DNA of 8,675 bases from Bacillota bacterium (GTDB lineage Bacteria > Bacillota_C > Negativicutes > CTSoil-072), in contig JAGFXW010000084.1 of the NCBI GenBank assembly GCA_017861495.1, positions 1 to 8,675 on the forward strand. The letters are read 5' to 3'. The translations under genes were made by a program, and so were the position numbers. The notes under the pieces were generated by a model. It did no database searches. It had not been told where the DNA came from and saw nothing but the letters and a program-made list of their open reading frames with translations. Each line of letters starts with the position of its first letter. Positions within the stretch are counted from its first letter, which is position 1. Shown here one piece after another: positions 1 to 6,388 of the stretch.

Positions 1-74
1 AGGATGTGGTATTAACGCCGGACCAGATGCAGGATCTTGTCCGGACGGCCGGAAAATCATTGCGCGGCCAATAA
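1..74 (+). CDS. C-terminal end of an upstream gene (5' end outside window)
   Basis: An open frame enters from the left edge and ends at TAA 72-74, giving 23 visible residues that end in ...RTAGKSLRGQ. The tail looks like a short amphipathic helix. The frame stops 20 nt before the bamA start, so the two genes are probably co-transcribed. In related diderm Firmicutes the gene before bamA is often a TamB-like protein, but these few residues do not show that and I cannot name the product. A competing frame runs to TGA 77-79; I prefer this one because its composition looks more protein-like. Confidence 0.55.
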   Translation, partial: DVVLTPDQMQDLVRTAGKSLRGQ

Positions 75-94
75 TGTGAATAAGGAGGGAATGC

Positions 95-1879
95 ATGAGT
101 AAAAAACGAGGCTATGGTCACCTGCTGATGGCTGTATTCTTAAGCATCAGTTTATGTCTGGTTTCTGCTGGACCGGTTGCGGCAGCAGATTTTACCGGTA
201 AGACGGTGACCTCTGTAGCAGTGACTGGCGCCAATTTTGTGCCAACGAGCACTGTGTTGGCTGTTGTAAAGGTTCGTCCCGGCGATAGTTTGGCGGCTGA
301 CAAGATTAAGCAAGACATGCAGGCTATTTATGATTTGGGTTATTTTTTTGACGTAACATCTAATTTTACAGAAGTTCCGGAAGGCGTTGCCGTGACTTAC
401 CAGGTGATGGAAAATCCGATTTTGATGGATATCGTGGTAAAAGGCAATACGAAAGTCACGACGGAACAAATTAGCAAACTGATAACAGTCAAAAAAGGCC
501 AAATTTTAAACAGTAAAACCTTGAATGAAAACATGCGGGCGGTTGAACAGTATTACCATGACCAGGGATTTGTCCTGACGAAAGTCAGTGATGTGTCCAT
601 TTCGCCCCAGGGTGTCCTATCGATCGCGATCAATGAAGGGACCCTGGAAGGAATTGTTGTGAAAGGGAATGATAAGACGAAAAGTTATGTCATAACCCGG
701 GAAATGAAGGTCAAGGTCGGTGAACCGTTCAATGCCAAGGATGCACGTCGCAGTATGCAAAAAGTCTATAATTTGGGCTTTTTTGAAGATGTGAATATGA
801 AATTGAACCCGGGCCGCAATCCCAATGCTGTAATATTGGAGACTGATGTTGTAGAACAAAAGACGGGCTTCTTTTCTATCGGCGGCGGTTACAGCGAATC
901 GGACGGGATGATTGGAATTATCGAAGTCGGGGACAATAATTTTCGTGGAATTGGTGACAAGATGAAGGTGCATTGGGAGTTTGGCGGCAACGCCAGCGAT
1001 ATCAGCAATACGCCCAACTACTCCTTCAGCTACACCAAACCATGGCTGGATTCGAAACAAACATCGCTTAGCGTCAATCTTTATGATATGACGAATGAGT
1101 ACAGCGACTATTACTCCAATGGCAGTTTGAAATCAACGTATTATAAGGAACGGCATGGCTGGGATCTCATGCTGGGCCGGCCGGCCGGCGAGTTTATTCA
1201 AAATTACATTACGCTGAAAAACAATGAGGATACCTGGCTGGAGAATGTCGATAGTGCTGGTGCGCCGATTGATTATGGCGCAGAAGGCGTGCAATCGGAT
1301 GGGAAGACGTATGGGGCTGATTACTTAAAAAATAATTTTGGCCTCACCCGCAGTGTGATATTTAGCCGGGTCTTCGATAACCGGGATAATGTGTATAATG
1401 CCACCGAAGGCAAACGCTTTTCCGTGTCAGCGGAATTTGCCGGCAAGGGTTTGGGCGGAGATTTTGATTTCAATAAATATATTATAGAAAATCGTAACTA
1501 TATCAAGGTAGGCCATGCGCAAACTGTTGCATTGCGCTTTATTGGCGGCTACGCAACCGGTACGCTTCCGGAAAGCCAGCTGTTTGCGGTTGGCGGGGCG
1601 GAGACGCTGCGTGGCTACGAAGACGACCAGTTTAAAGGGACAAAAATGGTTGCGGCGACGGCAGAATACCGTTTCCCGCTTGCCAAGAAGGTGGATGGTG
1701 TATTCTTTGGCGATGTGGGTAATGCTTGGGGCAGCGAAGCTTACAATATGGACAGCAGCCTGCATTATGCAATCGGCACCGGCGTGCGCATTAATTCGCC
1801 GCTGGGACCCATCCGTCTGGATTTTGCCAAAGGCGAACAAGGCGGGAAATTCCACTTCAGTTTTGGCGGACAATTTTAA
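95..1879 (+). CDS. bamA: BamA, outer membrane protein assembly factor
   Basis: This is the Omp85-family core of the machine that folds and inserts beta-barrel proteins into the outer membrane. The 594-aa product starts with a signal peptide (about 1-31, ending VAAA before D32). Three POTRA domains follow, at about 34-107, 110-182 and 184-254, each with the pattern beta-strand, helix pair with a (Y)xxxGYF/GFF-type turn, then two strands. The C-terminal barrel runs from about 259 to 594. The family hallmark RGY of the inward loop L6 is visible as LRGY at 505-508 after a GGAET stretch, and the protein ends in a beta-signal with terminal Phe (FSFGGQF). Proteobacterial BamA has about 800 residues and five POTRAs; three is the shorter form. 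ATG 95 has a strong AAGGAGGG site at 82-89. It is followed by a hairpin and then a second POTRA protein. Confidence 0.96.
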   Translation: MSKKRGYGHLLMAVFLSISLCLVSAGPVAAADFTGKTVTSVAVTGANFVPTSTVLAVVKVRPGDSLAADKIKQDMQAIYDLGYFFDVTSNFTEVPEGVAVTYQVMENPILMDIVVKGNTKVTTEQISKLITVKKGQILNSKTLNENMRAVEQYYHDQGFVLTKVSDVSISPQGVLSIAINEGTLEGIVVKGNDKTKSYVITREMKVKVGEPFNAKDARRSMQKVYNLGFFEDVNMKLNPGRNPNAVILETDVVEQKTGFFSIGGGYSESDGMIGIIEVGDNNFRGIGDKMKVHWEFGGNASDISNTPNYSFSYTKPWLDSKQTSLSVNLYDMTNEYSDYYSNGSLKSTYYKERHGWDLMLGRPAGEFIQNYITLKNNEDTWLENVDSAGAPIDYGAEGVQSDGKTYGADYLKNNFGLTRSVIFSRVFDNRDNVYNATEGKRFSVSAEFAGKGLGGDFDFNKYIIENRNYIKVGHAQTVALRFIGGYATGTLPESQLFAVGGAETLRGYEDDQFKGTKMVAATAEYRFPLAKKVDGVFFGDVGNAWGSEAYNMDSSLHYAIGTGVRINSPLGPIRLDFAKGEQGGKFHFSFGGQF

Positions 1880-1887
1880 ACAATGCA

Positions 1888-1915
1888 AAGATCCAGGTTT
1901 TGCAACCTGGATCTT
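1888..1915 (+). terminator. 12-bp perfect hairpin after bamA
   Basis: Arms 1888-1899 and 1904-1915 pair perfectly (12 bp) around a 4-nt TTGC loop, starting 8 nt after the bamA stop codon. The following bases (CTCTTC) are pyrimidine-rich but not a T-tract, so this is a weak intrinsic terminator at best. It could instead be a 3' stabilising or processing hairpin that sets different levels of bamA and the next gene. The right arm contains GGATC (1909-1913), which could alternatively pair with GATCC (1930-1934) at the end of the next gene's Shine-Dalgarno. Confidence 0.55.
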
Positions 1916-1921
1916 CTCTTC

Positions 1922-1935
1922 AAGGAGGTGATCCA
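1922..1935 (+). promoter_or_regulatory. Extended Shine-Dalgarno, 14-nt match to the 16S 3' end
   Basis: AAGGAGGTGATCCA is complementary over its full length to the conserved 3' end of bacterial 16S rRNA (TGGATCACCTCCTT). Ordinary sites in this window match 5-8 nt. The core AGGAGG ends 6 nt before ATT 1935 and 9 nt before ACG 1938, which is normal spacing, but 16 nt before the only nearby ATG (1945), which is in a different frame. The site therefore supports a non-canonical start for the gene that follows. The organism's own 16S is not in the window, so complementarity rests on the universally conserved sequence. Confidence 0.8.
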
Positions 1936-3221
1936 TTACGCTTGATGGGTACCGGCAACTTGTTTTATGGGTTGTTGTTGTTTGCCTGAGTGCCTTTCCG
2001 GCGCCTGCGGTTGCAGCGCCTGAAACAGTCGACAGCATCGCTGTCAGTATCACTTCAGAAGTGATGCCGCCGGCGCGGATTGCAAAACGGATGACGAATA
2101 GTGTTATTGCTGTAGGTGAGCACGTTTTGCTGGGCAAGACGGTCAACGATATCACTGAAAAACAAGCTGCGTATGAAAAGGTGGTCCAGGAGGTATTCGA
2201 CCGGGTTCTTGTCGGCTATATGGTTCAGGAGGTGTCGATCCGGCCGGGATCACAGACGGAGATTGCCATTACACTGGTGCCTTGGGGCGATACCGTACGC
2301 GATATTTCTGTGGAGATGGATTACGGCACTATATCGGCGGCGTCTGCTGACCTGGTACGGCAAGACCTTGGGGATGTAAACGAAAAGGTCCGCAATCTGC
2401 TGTTTGGTTTGCCGATTGATGCGGTAGACTGGGCCGGCAGTATGTCAAAGACCTTGCTGCGTGAATACTTGGAAGCGCAGCTGCCGGACTTTCGTGCGGG
2501 CATTGAGATTGTGCCAGGACCGTTGACGGTGGTGAAAATTTCGCTGCTGCCGCAAGGGCCGGTCGTCCAGGATGTACAAGTTTCCTTGCGCTCCAAAACC
2601 ATTCCTAATGTACTGCTGCTTACTGCACGGTCGGATGTAGAGGCAACCGCCGGAGAACTCCGGGGGTTGCCGGTAGCTTTCGTGGAACGTCACCTTTCCT
2701 ATTTTACCAGCCGAATGCAGCAGAAGGCTTCCCAATTGCCTGCCGTCCGGAAGTACGAGCTTACTTTGACGCCGGTTCTTGAACCGGGCCGGGAAGCAAG
2801 AGTGCTGCTGGATGCAGAAACGGATCGCTATAGAGTCACGTTGGAAGGCCATTTGGATATGGGACGGCAGAAGGATAATACGGCCGTGCAGCTGCATGCA
2901 GGGAAATACATAGGCAAACGGGACGAAGCGTATATGGAGGTCGTCTTTTTCCCCAGCCAGATAGCCTGGCAATTTATGCCTGGCGTTTTCCACCGGTTTG
3001 GGGCAAACACCCATGTCGGTGTGAAATACAATATAACGGATGACCAGGCGGTCCTTTGCCTGAATCAGCCTTTGTCGCATGATTGGAGCTTGCGGCTGGA
3101 ACGTACGCCGGCAGCAGAGCAAAATGAAATCGGCTTCCGCTACCGGCTGCATGATTTTATCAGTCTGGAATATATCATAACCAACCATGACAATTGGCTG
3201 CGTCTGGTAGGGGACCTGTAG
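1935..3221 (+). CDS. BamA/TamA-like POTRA protein with a short beta-rich C-terminus
   Basis: I recognise no named gene here. The frame is open from 1932. Its N-terminus reads as a good signal peptide (YRQLVLWVVVVCLSAF, then PAPAVAA, cleavage near residue 27-28), but it contains no ATG, GTG or TTG; the first in-frame candidate, GTG 2061, lies inside the first folded domain. I start at ATT 1935 (ACG 1938 is the alternative) because of the 14-nt Shine-Dalgarno, giving 428 aa. After the signal come three tandem units of about 88 residues (roughly 31-118, 119-208, 209-297). Each has strand, two helices, then two strands (e.g. EVSIRPG..EIAITLVPWG, IEIVPG..VVKISLLPQG, ELTLTPVLEPG..ARVLLDAE), which is the POTRA layout. 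The remaining ~130 residues are alternating, turn-rich strands, enough for roughly eight short barrel strands and far less than BamA's barrel. Inference: an accessory Omp85-like periplasmic/outer-membrane factor that works with BamA. Confidence 0.75.
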   Translation: MTLDGYRQLVLWVVVVCLSAFPAPAVAAPETVDSIAVSITSEVMPPARIAKRMTNSVIAVGEHVLLGKTVNDITEKQAAYEKVVQEVFDRVLVGYMVQEVSIRPGSQTEIAITLVPWGDTVRDISVEMDYGTISAASADLVRQDLGDVNEKVRNLLFGLPIDAVDWAGSMSKTLLREYLEAQLPDFRAGIEIVPGPLTVVKISLLPQGPVVQDVQVSLRSKTIPNVLLLTARSDVEATAGELRGLPVAFVERHLSYFTSRMQQKASQLPAVRKYELTLTPVLEPGREARVLLDAETDRYRVTLEGHLDMGRQKDNTAVQLHAGKYIGKRDEAYMEVVFFPSQIAWQFMPGVFHRFGANTHVGVKYNITDDQAVLCLNQPLSHDWSLRLERTPAAEQNEIGFRYRLHDFISLEYIITNHDNWLRLVGDL

Positions 3222-3245
3222 CCAAGCAAAACTCATGGAAACCAG

Positions 3246-3274
3246 TTGAATAGTTTCGTACCGCCTGTTATAAT
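3246..3274 (+). promoter_or_regulatory. Sigma-A promoter for the ompH-lpxD unit
   Basis: A -35 box TTGAAT (3246-3251), a 17-nt spacer and a consensus -10 box TATAAT (3269-3274) preceded by an extended -10 TG (3266-3267). Transcription would begin near 3281, about 40 nt before ompH-1. It lies just after the stop of the POTRA protein and divides the cluster into an assembly-factor part and a chaperone/lipid A part. Confidence 0.8.
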
Positions 3275-3322
3275 GAAAAAGACAAATTTTTGCCAAAGGG
3301 CAAGAAAGAAGGAGTAAAATTC

Positions 3323-3793
3323 ATGTTTAAAAACAAGAAAAATGCCAAAATTATCGCACTAGGGATTGTAGCCTTTTTTATGTTGGGAGTAGTTGGTATC
3401 GCTGTATCCCAGACGGCAGGAAGTAAAGTTGCCAGTGCTGCTCCGTCTTCCAATGTTGGCGTTGTCAATCAGCAATTGCTTGTAACACAGCATCCGGACA
3501 TGGCAACTGCCCAGGCAACCATGCAAGCAGAGGTAGAGCAAGCCAAGAAGGATTTTGATGAAAAAACAGCTACAATGAATGATAAGGAAAAACAGGAATA
3601 TTATGCGCAGGTACAGCAACGGTTGAGCCTGAAACAGCAAGAGCTGCTCACGCCGATCCTTGACAAAGTAACGGCAGCAATCAAAGCGGTTGCCGATGCT
3701 AAGGGATTAGTGGTTGTATTGGATAAAAACAATGTAGTATACGGTGGTCAGGACATTACCGATGATGTTATGAAAAAGCTTACCGGTAAATAG
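3323..3793 (+). CDS. OmpH/Skp-family periplasmic chaperone 1
   Basis: A 156-aa protein of the Skp/OmpH family, which in other bacteria forms trimers that hold unfolded outer-membrane proteins in coiled-coil tentacles. The Lys/Asn-rich start and hydrophobic stretch 10-28 form a signal peptide or anchor. AVS-Q (about 29/30) and ASA-A (about 39/40) are possible cleavage sites, so a membrane-anchored form cannot be excluded. The mature part begins with the family strand VGVVNQQLL, continues with a charged Gln/Lys/Glu-rich coiled coil (about 58-113), and ends with GLVVVLDKNNVVYGG and the DITDDV motif shared with the next two genes. ATG 3323 has AGAAGGAG 8 nt upstream; a TTG 33 nt further upstream lacks such a site. 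This is the first gene after the promoter at 3246-3274. Confidence 0.9.
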   Translation: MFKNKKNAKIIALGIVAFFMLGVVGIAVSQTAGSKVASAAPSSNVGVVNQQLLVTQHPDMATAQATMQAEVEQAKKDFDEKTATMNDKEKQEYYAQVQQRLSLKQQELLTPILDKVTAAIKAVADAKGLVVVLDKNNVVYGGQDITDDVMKKLTGK

Positions 3794-3807
3794 ACAATAG
3801 AGACAAA

Positions 3808-3836
3808 AGCCGAGCCGGTGCCAACTGTGCTCGGCT
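3808..3836 (+). terminator. Hairpin between ompH-1 and ompH-2
   Basis: AGCCGAGC (3808-3815) pairs with GCTCGGCT (3829-3836), 8 bp, GC-rich, with a 13-nt loop that can form a few extra pairs. Only CTTG follows, with no T-tract, so full termination is unlikely. Partial termination or 3' protection of the ompH-1 message would fit a chaperone needed in larger amounts than its neighbours. Confidence 0.5.
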
Positions 3837-3859
3837 CTTGACTGAAAGAGGGTGAATTG

Positions 3860-4804
3860 GTGCGAAGAAAGCTTATATACATTGGGCTTTTCCTGTTGAC
3901 AGCATTGTTTCTGTCATCCGGCTGCGCCAAGAAGCCGGCCCTGGAGGAAACAAAACCATCCGCGCCTGTAGTCAATTCCTTTGGGGTAATTGATATGCAA
4001 AAAGCAATCCAGGACCATCCTAACTATCCGAAAACGGCCGGATTACAAAAAGAACTCAATACCGTGCTTCTTCAGATCCAACAACGACAGTCCTTGGCGG
4101 CGCAGGCAGCGGGAAATTCAATTGTGGACGCCAATATTGCCGCTGCGGGTATCAAAAAAACGCTGGAACATGAATTTCAAATTCGTATGGCCGCTAAACA
4201 GAACGAGATCAACGCCAGGATGGAAAAAGCATTTGTTCAGGCCCGACAGGACAGTATGGCCCAAATGAAGCTGTTTGAAGAAGAGACGGATCGGGAATTT
4301 CAACCGCAATTGATCAATATCCAATTGAAACTGCGTGTACTTCAGCTAACCGAGGAAGAAAAAAGAACCTTGCAGCAAGATGCTGACCGGCTTGAAAAGG
4401 CGCGGTTGGCGCGGCTGACTGCATACGCGCAGCGCTTGTCCGCGCAAATGGCAACCAAGCTGGCGCCGCAACAAACGGCAGGCGAGCAGGAGTTGGCAAT
4501 GTTTGCGCAACAACTGCAGGCGGAATTGGCTGTCAAGGAGGCCGAGAAAATGAAGCAGGCATCTGCCGGTTCTTTTTCACCCGCTTCCGCGCTGGCCATA
4601 GACGGTTTGTCCGAGCTGCAAGCCCGGGCGGATCAAAACCAACAAAAAATTGCCGGGCTGCAAGACGAAATGGTGCGGGATATCCGTGATAAAGCGGCAA
4701 AAATAGCGGTTTCCAAACAGCTCGATGTGGTGCTTGCCAATGTTTTGGTCAACAGCGGCGCAGTCGATATTACCGATGCGGTAATTGCTGAATTCAAAAA
4801 ATAA
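3860..4804 (+). CDS. Long OmpH/Skp-like lipoprotein (chaperone 2)
   Basis: A 314-aa protein, about twice the usual Skp length. The N-terminus is a lipoprotein signal: RRK, a hydrophobic core, then lipobox LSSGC with lipidated Cys22. The family strand FGVIDMQKAIQDHP (about 41-54) and the closing LDVVLANVLVNSGAVDITDAV near the C-terminus match the ends of ompH-1 and ompH-3. Between them lies a long Ala/Gln/Glu/Lys-rich helical region (about 60-275) with strong coiled-coil character, interrupted by a SAGSFSPAS stretch near 234-242. It looks like an OmpH with expanded arms or two arms in series; function by analogy is periplasmic binding of barrel precursors while tethered to a membrane. Start: GTG 3860 has AGAGGG at better spacing than the adjacent in-frame TTG 3857, which remains possible. 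Confidence 0.85.
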   Translation: MRRKLIYIGLFLLTALFLSSGCAKKPALEETKPSAPVVNSFGVIDMQKAIQDHPNYPKTAGLQKELNTVLLQIQQRQSLAAQAAGNSIVDANIAAAGIKKTLEHEFQIRMAAKQNEINARMEKAFVQARQDSMAQMKLFEEETDREFQPQLINIQLKLRVLQLTEEEKRTLQQDADRLEKARLARLTAYAQRLSAQMATKLAPQQTAGEQELAMFAQQLQAELAVKEAEKMKQASAGSFSPASALAIDGLSELQARADQNQQKIAGLQDEMVRDIRDKAAKIAVSKQLDVVLANVLVNSGAVDITDAVIAEFKK

Positions 4805-4832
4805 GAAAGGGCAACGGGAGGAAAGAACGGAT

Positions 4833-5261
4833 ATGTCGAAAATGAAAAAAATGCTCACTGTGGCGCTGGTATTGGCTGCGTTTGCGATGACGGCAATGAT
4901 CAGCGGCTGCAGCAGCGCTGCGCCAGGAATTGGCGTAGTCGATATGAATAAGGTCATGACAGAGAGCCCCAAGGTAAAACAATTACAGGAACAGTTGAAC
5001 GCAACCGGCAAAACGATGAGCGAGCAACTGGAAAAAGAGCAGGCTTCTTCCACACCGGAAGAATTTCAAAAAAAGCAGGAAAAGGCTTACACAGAGTTCA
5101 TGAAAACCAAACAGGAATTGGAAGGCCAGGTTGATGCAAGCTTAAAACAGGCTCTGCAGCAAGTTGCGAAAGAAAAAAACCTGGGAGTTATTTTATATAA
5201 AAATGGCGTTGCCCAAGGCGGCATTGATATTACGGATGACCTGAAACAAAAAATGCAGTAA
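4833..5261 (+). CDS. Short OmpH/Skp-like lipoprotein (chaperone 3)
   Basis: A 142-aa lipoprotein: Lys-rich start, hydrophobic core 8-23, lipobox MISGC with Cys26 followed by SS. The mature part has the same plan as ompH-1: IGVVDMNKVMTESP, a charged coiled coil (about 47-113), then NLGVILYKNGVAQGG and DITDDL at the end. Its close match to ompH-1 suggests they arose by tandem duplication, one later acquiring a lipid anchor. ATG 4833 is chosen because GGGAGG (4816-4821) precedes it and because the Met-Ser-Lys-Met-Lys-Lys start makes a normal signal; the longer open frame would overlap ompH-2 and spoil the signal. It follows ompH-2 by 28 nt and precedes lpxD by 27 nt, so all are likely co-transcribed. 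Confidence 0.9.
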   Translation: MSKMKKMLTVALVLAAFAMTAMISGCSSAAPGIGVVDMNKVMTESPKVKQLQEQLNATGKTMSEQLEKEQASSTPEEFQKKQEKAYTEFMKTKQELEGQVDASLKQALQQVAKEKNLGVILYKNGVAQGGIDITDDLKQKMQ

Positions 5262-5271
5262 CCTGCAGACA

Positions 5272-5287
5272 GGTACGGAGGGGTACC
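5272..5287 (+). promoter_or_regulatory. Shine-Dalgarno of lpxD displayed in a hairpin loop
   Basis: GGTAC (5272-5276) can pair with GTACC (5283-5287), placing GGAGGG (5277-5282) exactly in the 6-nt loop, just before the TTG start at 5289. A 5-bp stem is weak, so this may only keep the site accessible. It also supports TTG 5289 as the start, since no ATG or GTG is suitably placed. Confidence 0.4.
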
Positions 5288-5288
5288 C

Positions 5289-6317
5289 TTGAAAAAGACA
5301 TTATTCGAAATTGCCGAACTCATTGGCGGCAGTGTGCTGGGTAATGGGGAATTGGAAATTACAGGAGTAACCAACATTGAAGAAGCCGGAACGGGGCAGA
5401 TTACGTTTGCTGTTGCGCCGCATTTGGCGAAAGCGGCGGAATCCTCTGCCGGTGCCGTGATTATTCCTGAAACGGAAACCCAGTTTACCAAACCGGCGAT
5501 CCGGGTGGCCAATCCGAGAATTGCATTTGCCCATTTGCTGGAAATTTTTGCACCCCGGCCCGCTGTGAAACGCGAAATTCATCCCACCGCTGTGATTGGT
5601 GAGAACGTTCGGATGGGCGAAAATACGGCGATTATGGCCTATGTAGTCATCGAAGACGGCGCTGTCATCGGCGATAACGTGGTTATTTACCCCCATGTTT
5701 TTATCGGGGCGGATACGGTCATTGGCGCCGATACGTTAATTTATCCGAACGTGACGGTTCGCGAGGGCTGCCGCATTGGGGAACGTGTACTTCTCAACAG
5801 CGGCGCAGTCATCGGCGGCGACGGTTTTGGTTTTGTGACAATAGAAGGGCGGCACCGCAAGGTTCCGCAAGTAGGAAATGTGGTTCTGGAAGATGATGTG
5901 GAGGTCGGCTGCAATACGGCAATCGACCGGGCAACAACCGGCAGTACGATTGTCCGGCGGGGAACAAAAATTGATAATTTGGTGCATATTGCGCATAATG
6001 ATGTGATTGGCGAAAATTGCTTTTTTGTTGCGCAAACGGGGATTTCCGGCAGTGTGACGGTAGGCAATAATGTGACCTTTGCCGGACAGGCCGGTACGGC
6101 GGGGCATTTGAAGATTGGCGACAATTGTGTGTTTGCCGCTCGTTCCGGGATCATCAGCGATGTTCCGGGAGGATCCTTTTTTGCCGGTTTTCCGGCCCGC
6201 CCGCATGCCGAATGGCTGCGGTCCCAGGCTGCCTTGGCCAAGCTGCCGGAATACCAGAAAAAGATCCGCATGTTGGAAAAACGCCTGGATGCACTTGCCG
6301 CGAAAACAGAAGAGTAA
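5289..6317 (+). CDS. lpxD: LpxD, UDP-3-O-acylglucosamine N-acyltransferase
   Basis: LpxD transfers a 3-hydroxyacyl chain from acyl-ACP to the 2-amino group of UDP-3-O-acyl-glucosamine, the third step of lipid A synthesis, in the cytoplasm as a homotrimer. The product has 342 aa, almost the same as the E. coli enzyme (341). The N-terminal uridine-binding domain (about 1-95, ending near the IRVANPRIAFAHLLEIF segment) is followed by a left-handed beta-helix of hexapeptide repeats (about 98-295, many [IV]G-x-[ND] turns), the GGDGFGF motif, and a C-terminal helix (about 305-342). The catalytic His lies in HIAHND: His236 aligns with E. coli His239. The TTG start has GGAGGGG 5-7 nt upstream. It follows the three ompH genes, an order also known from other LPS bacteria. 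Confidence 0.96.
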   Translation: MKKTLFEIAELIGGSVLGNGELEITGVTNIEEAGTGQITFAVAPHLAKAAESSAGAVIIPETETQFTKPAIRVANPRIAFAHLLEIFAPRPAVKREIHPTAVIGENVRMGENTAIMAYVVIEDGAVIGDNVVIYPHVFIGADTVIGADTLIYPNVTVREGCRIGERVLLNSGAVIGGDGFGFVTIEGRHRKVPQVGNVVLEDDVEVGCNTAIDRATTGSTIVRRGTKIDNLVHIAHNDVIGENCFFVAQTGISGSVTVGNNVTFAGQAGTAGHLKIGDNCVFAARSGIISDVPGGSFFAGFPARPHAEWLRSQAALAKLPEYQKKIRMLEKRLDALAAKTEE

Positions 6318-6321
6318 TCTT

Positions 6322-6347
6322 TACAGCCTGTCTTGGGACAGGCTGTA
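6322..6347 (+). terminator. 11-bp perfect hairpin after lpxD
   Basis: Arms 6322-6332 and 6337-6347 pair without mismatch around the loop TTGG, 5 nt after the lpxD stop. The following TCATTATATT is AT-rich but has no run of T. As with the hairpins after bamA and ompH-1, this is a possible weak terminator or a 3'-end stabiliser inside an otherwise continuous operon. Confidence 0.55.
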
Positions 6348-6388
6348 TCATTATATTAACCTTTACGAGAAGCAGGGAGGCTTTTAAA

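Noticed and set aside
1922..1935. Remnant of a 16S rRNA gene
   Set aside because: The match is in the orientation complementary to 16S and limited to 14 nt, with a reading frame beginning at the correct distance; a Shine-Dalgarno explains it.
1945..1989. ATG opening a 14-codon peptide (MGTGNLFYGLLLFA)
   Set aside because: Out of frame with the real gene, spaced 16 nt from the Shine-Dalgarno, and stops at once. It matters only if a base is missing at 1947-1949.
2061..2063. GTG as the start of the POTRA protein
   Set aside because: It cuts off the signal peptide and the first strand of the first POTRA repeat, and has no Shine-Dalgarno at proper spacing.
1427..2155. Antisense open frame overlapping bamA and the next gene
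   Set aside because: It covers the BamA barrel signature and the next gene's signal peptide on the other strand, and has no recognisable domain.
2445..3296. Long antisense open frame opposite the POTRA protein
   Set aside because: Product is rich in Arg/Gln/His/Cys without family features, and the + strand frame has signal peptide and internal repeats. It is a shadow frame.
4785..4832. N-terminal extension of ompH-3 overlapping ompH-2
   Set aside because: It adds a charged stretch before an intact lipoprotein signal; ATG 4833 with GGGAGG upstream is better.
6333..6357. Promoter before the YjbH-like gene (TTGGGA / TATATT)
   Set aside because: The spacer is only 13 nt and the -35 overlaps the hairpin loop.
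6125..6388. Long N-terminal extension of the YjbH-like protein across the lpxD end
   Set aside because: It overlaps the lpxD C-terminus and passes through the hairpin; TTG 6389 gives a normal signal peptide with its own ribosome site.
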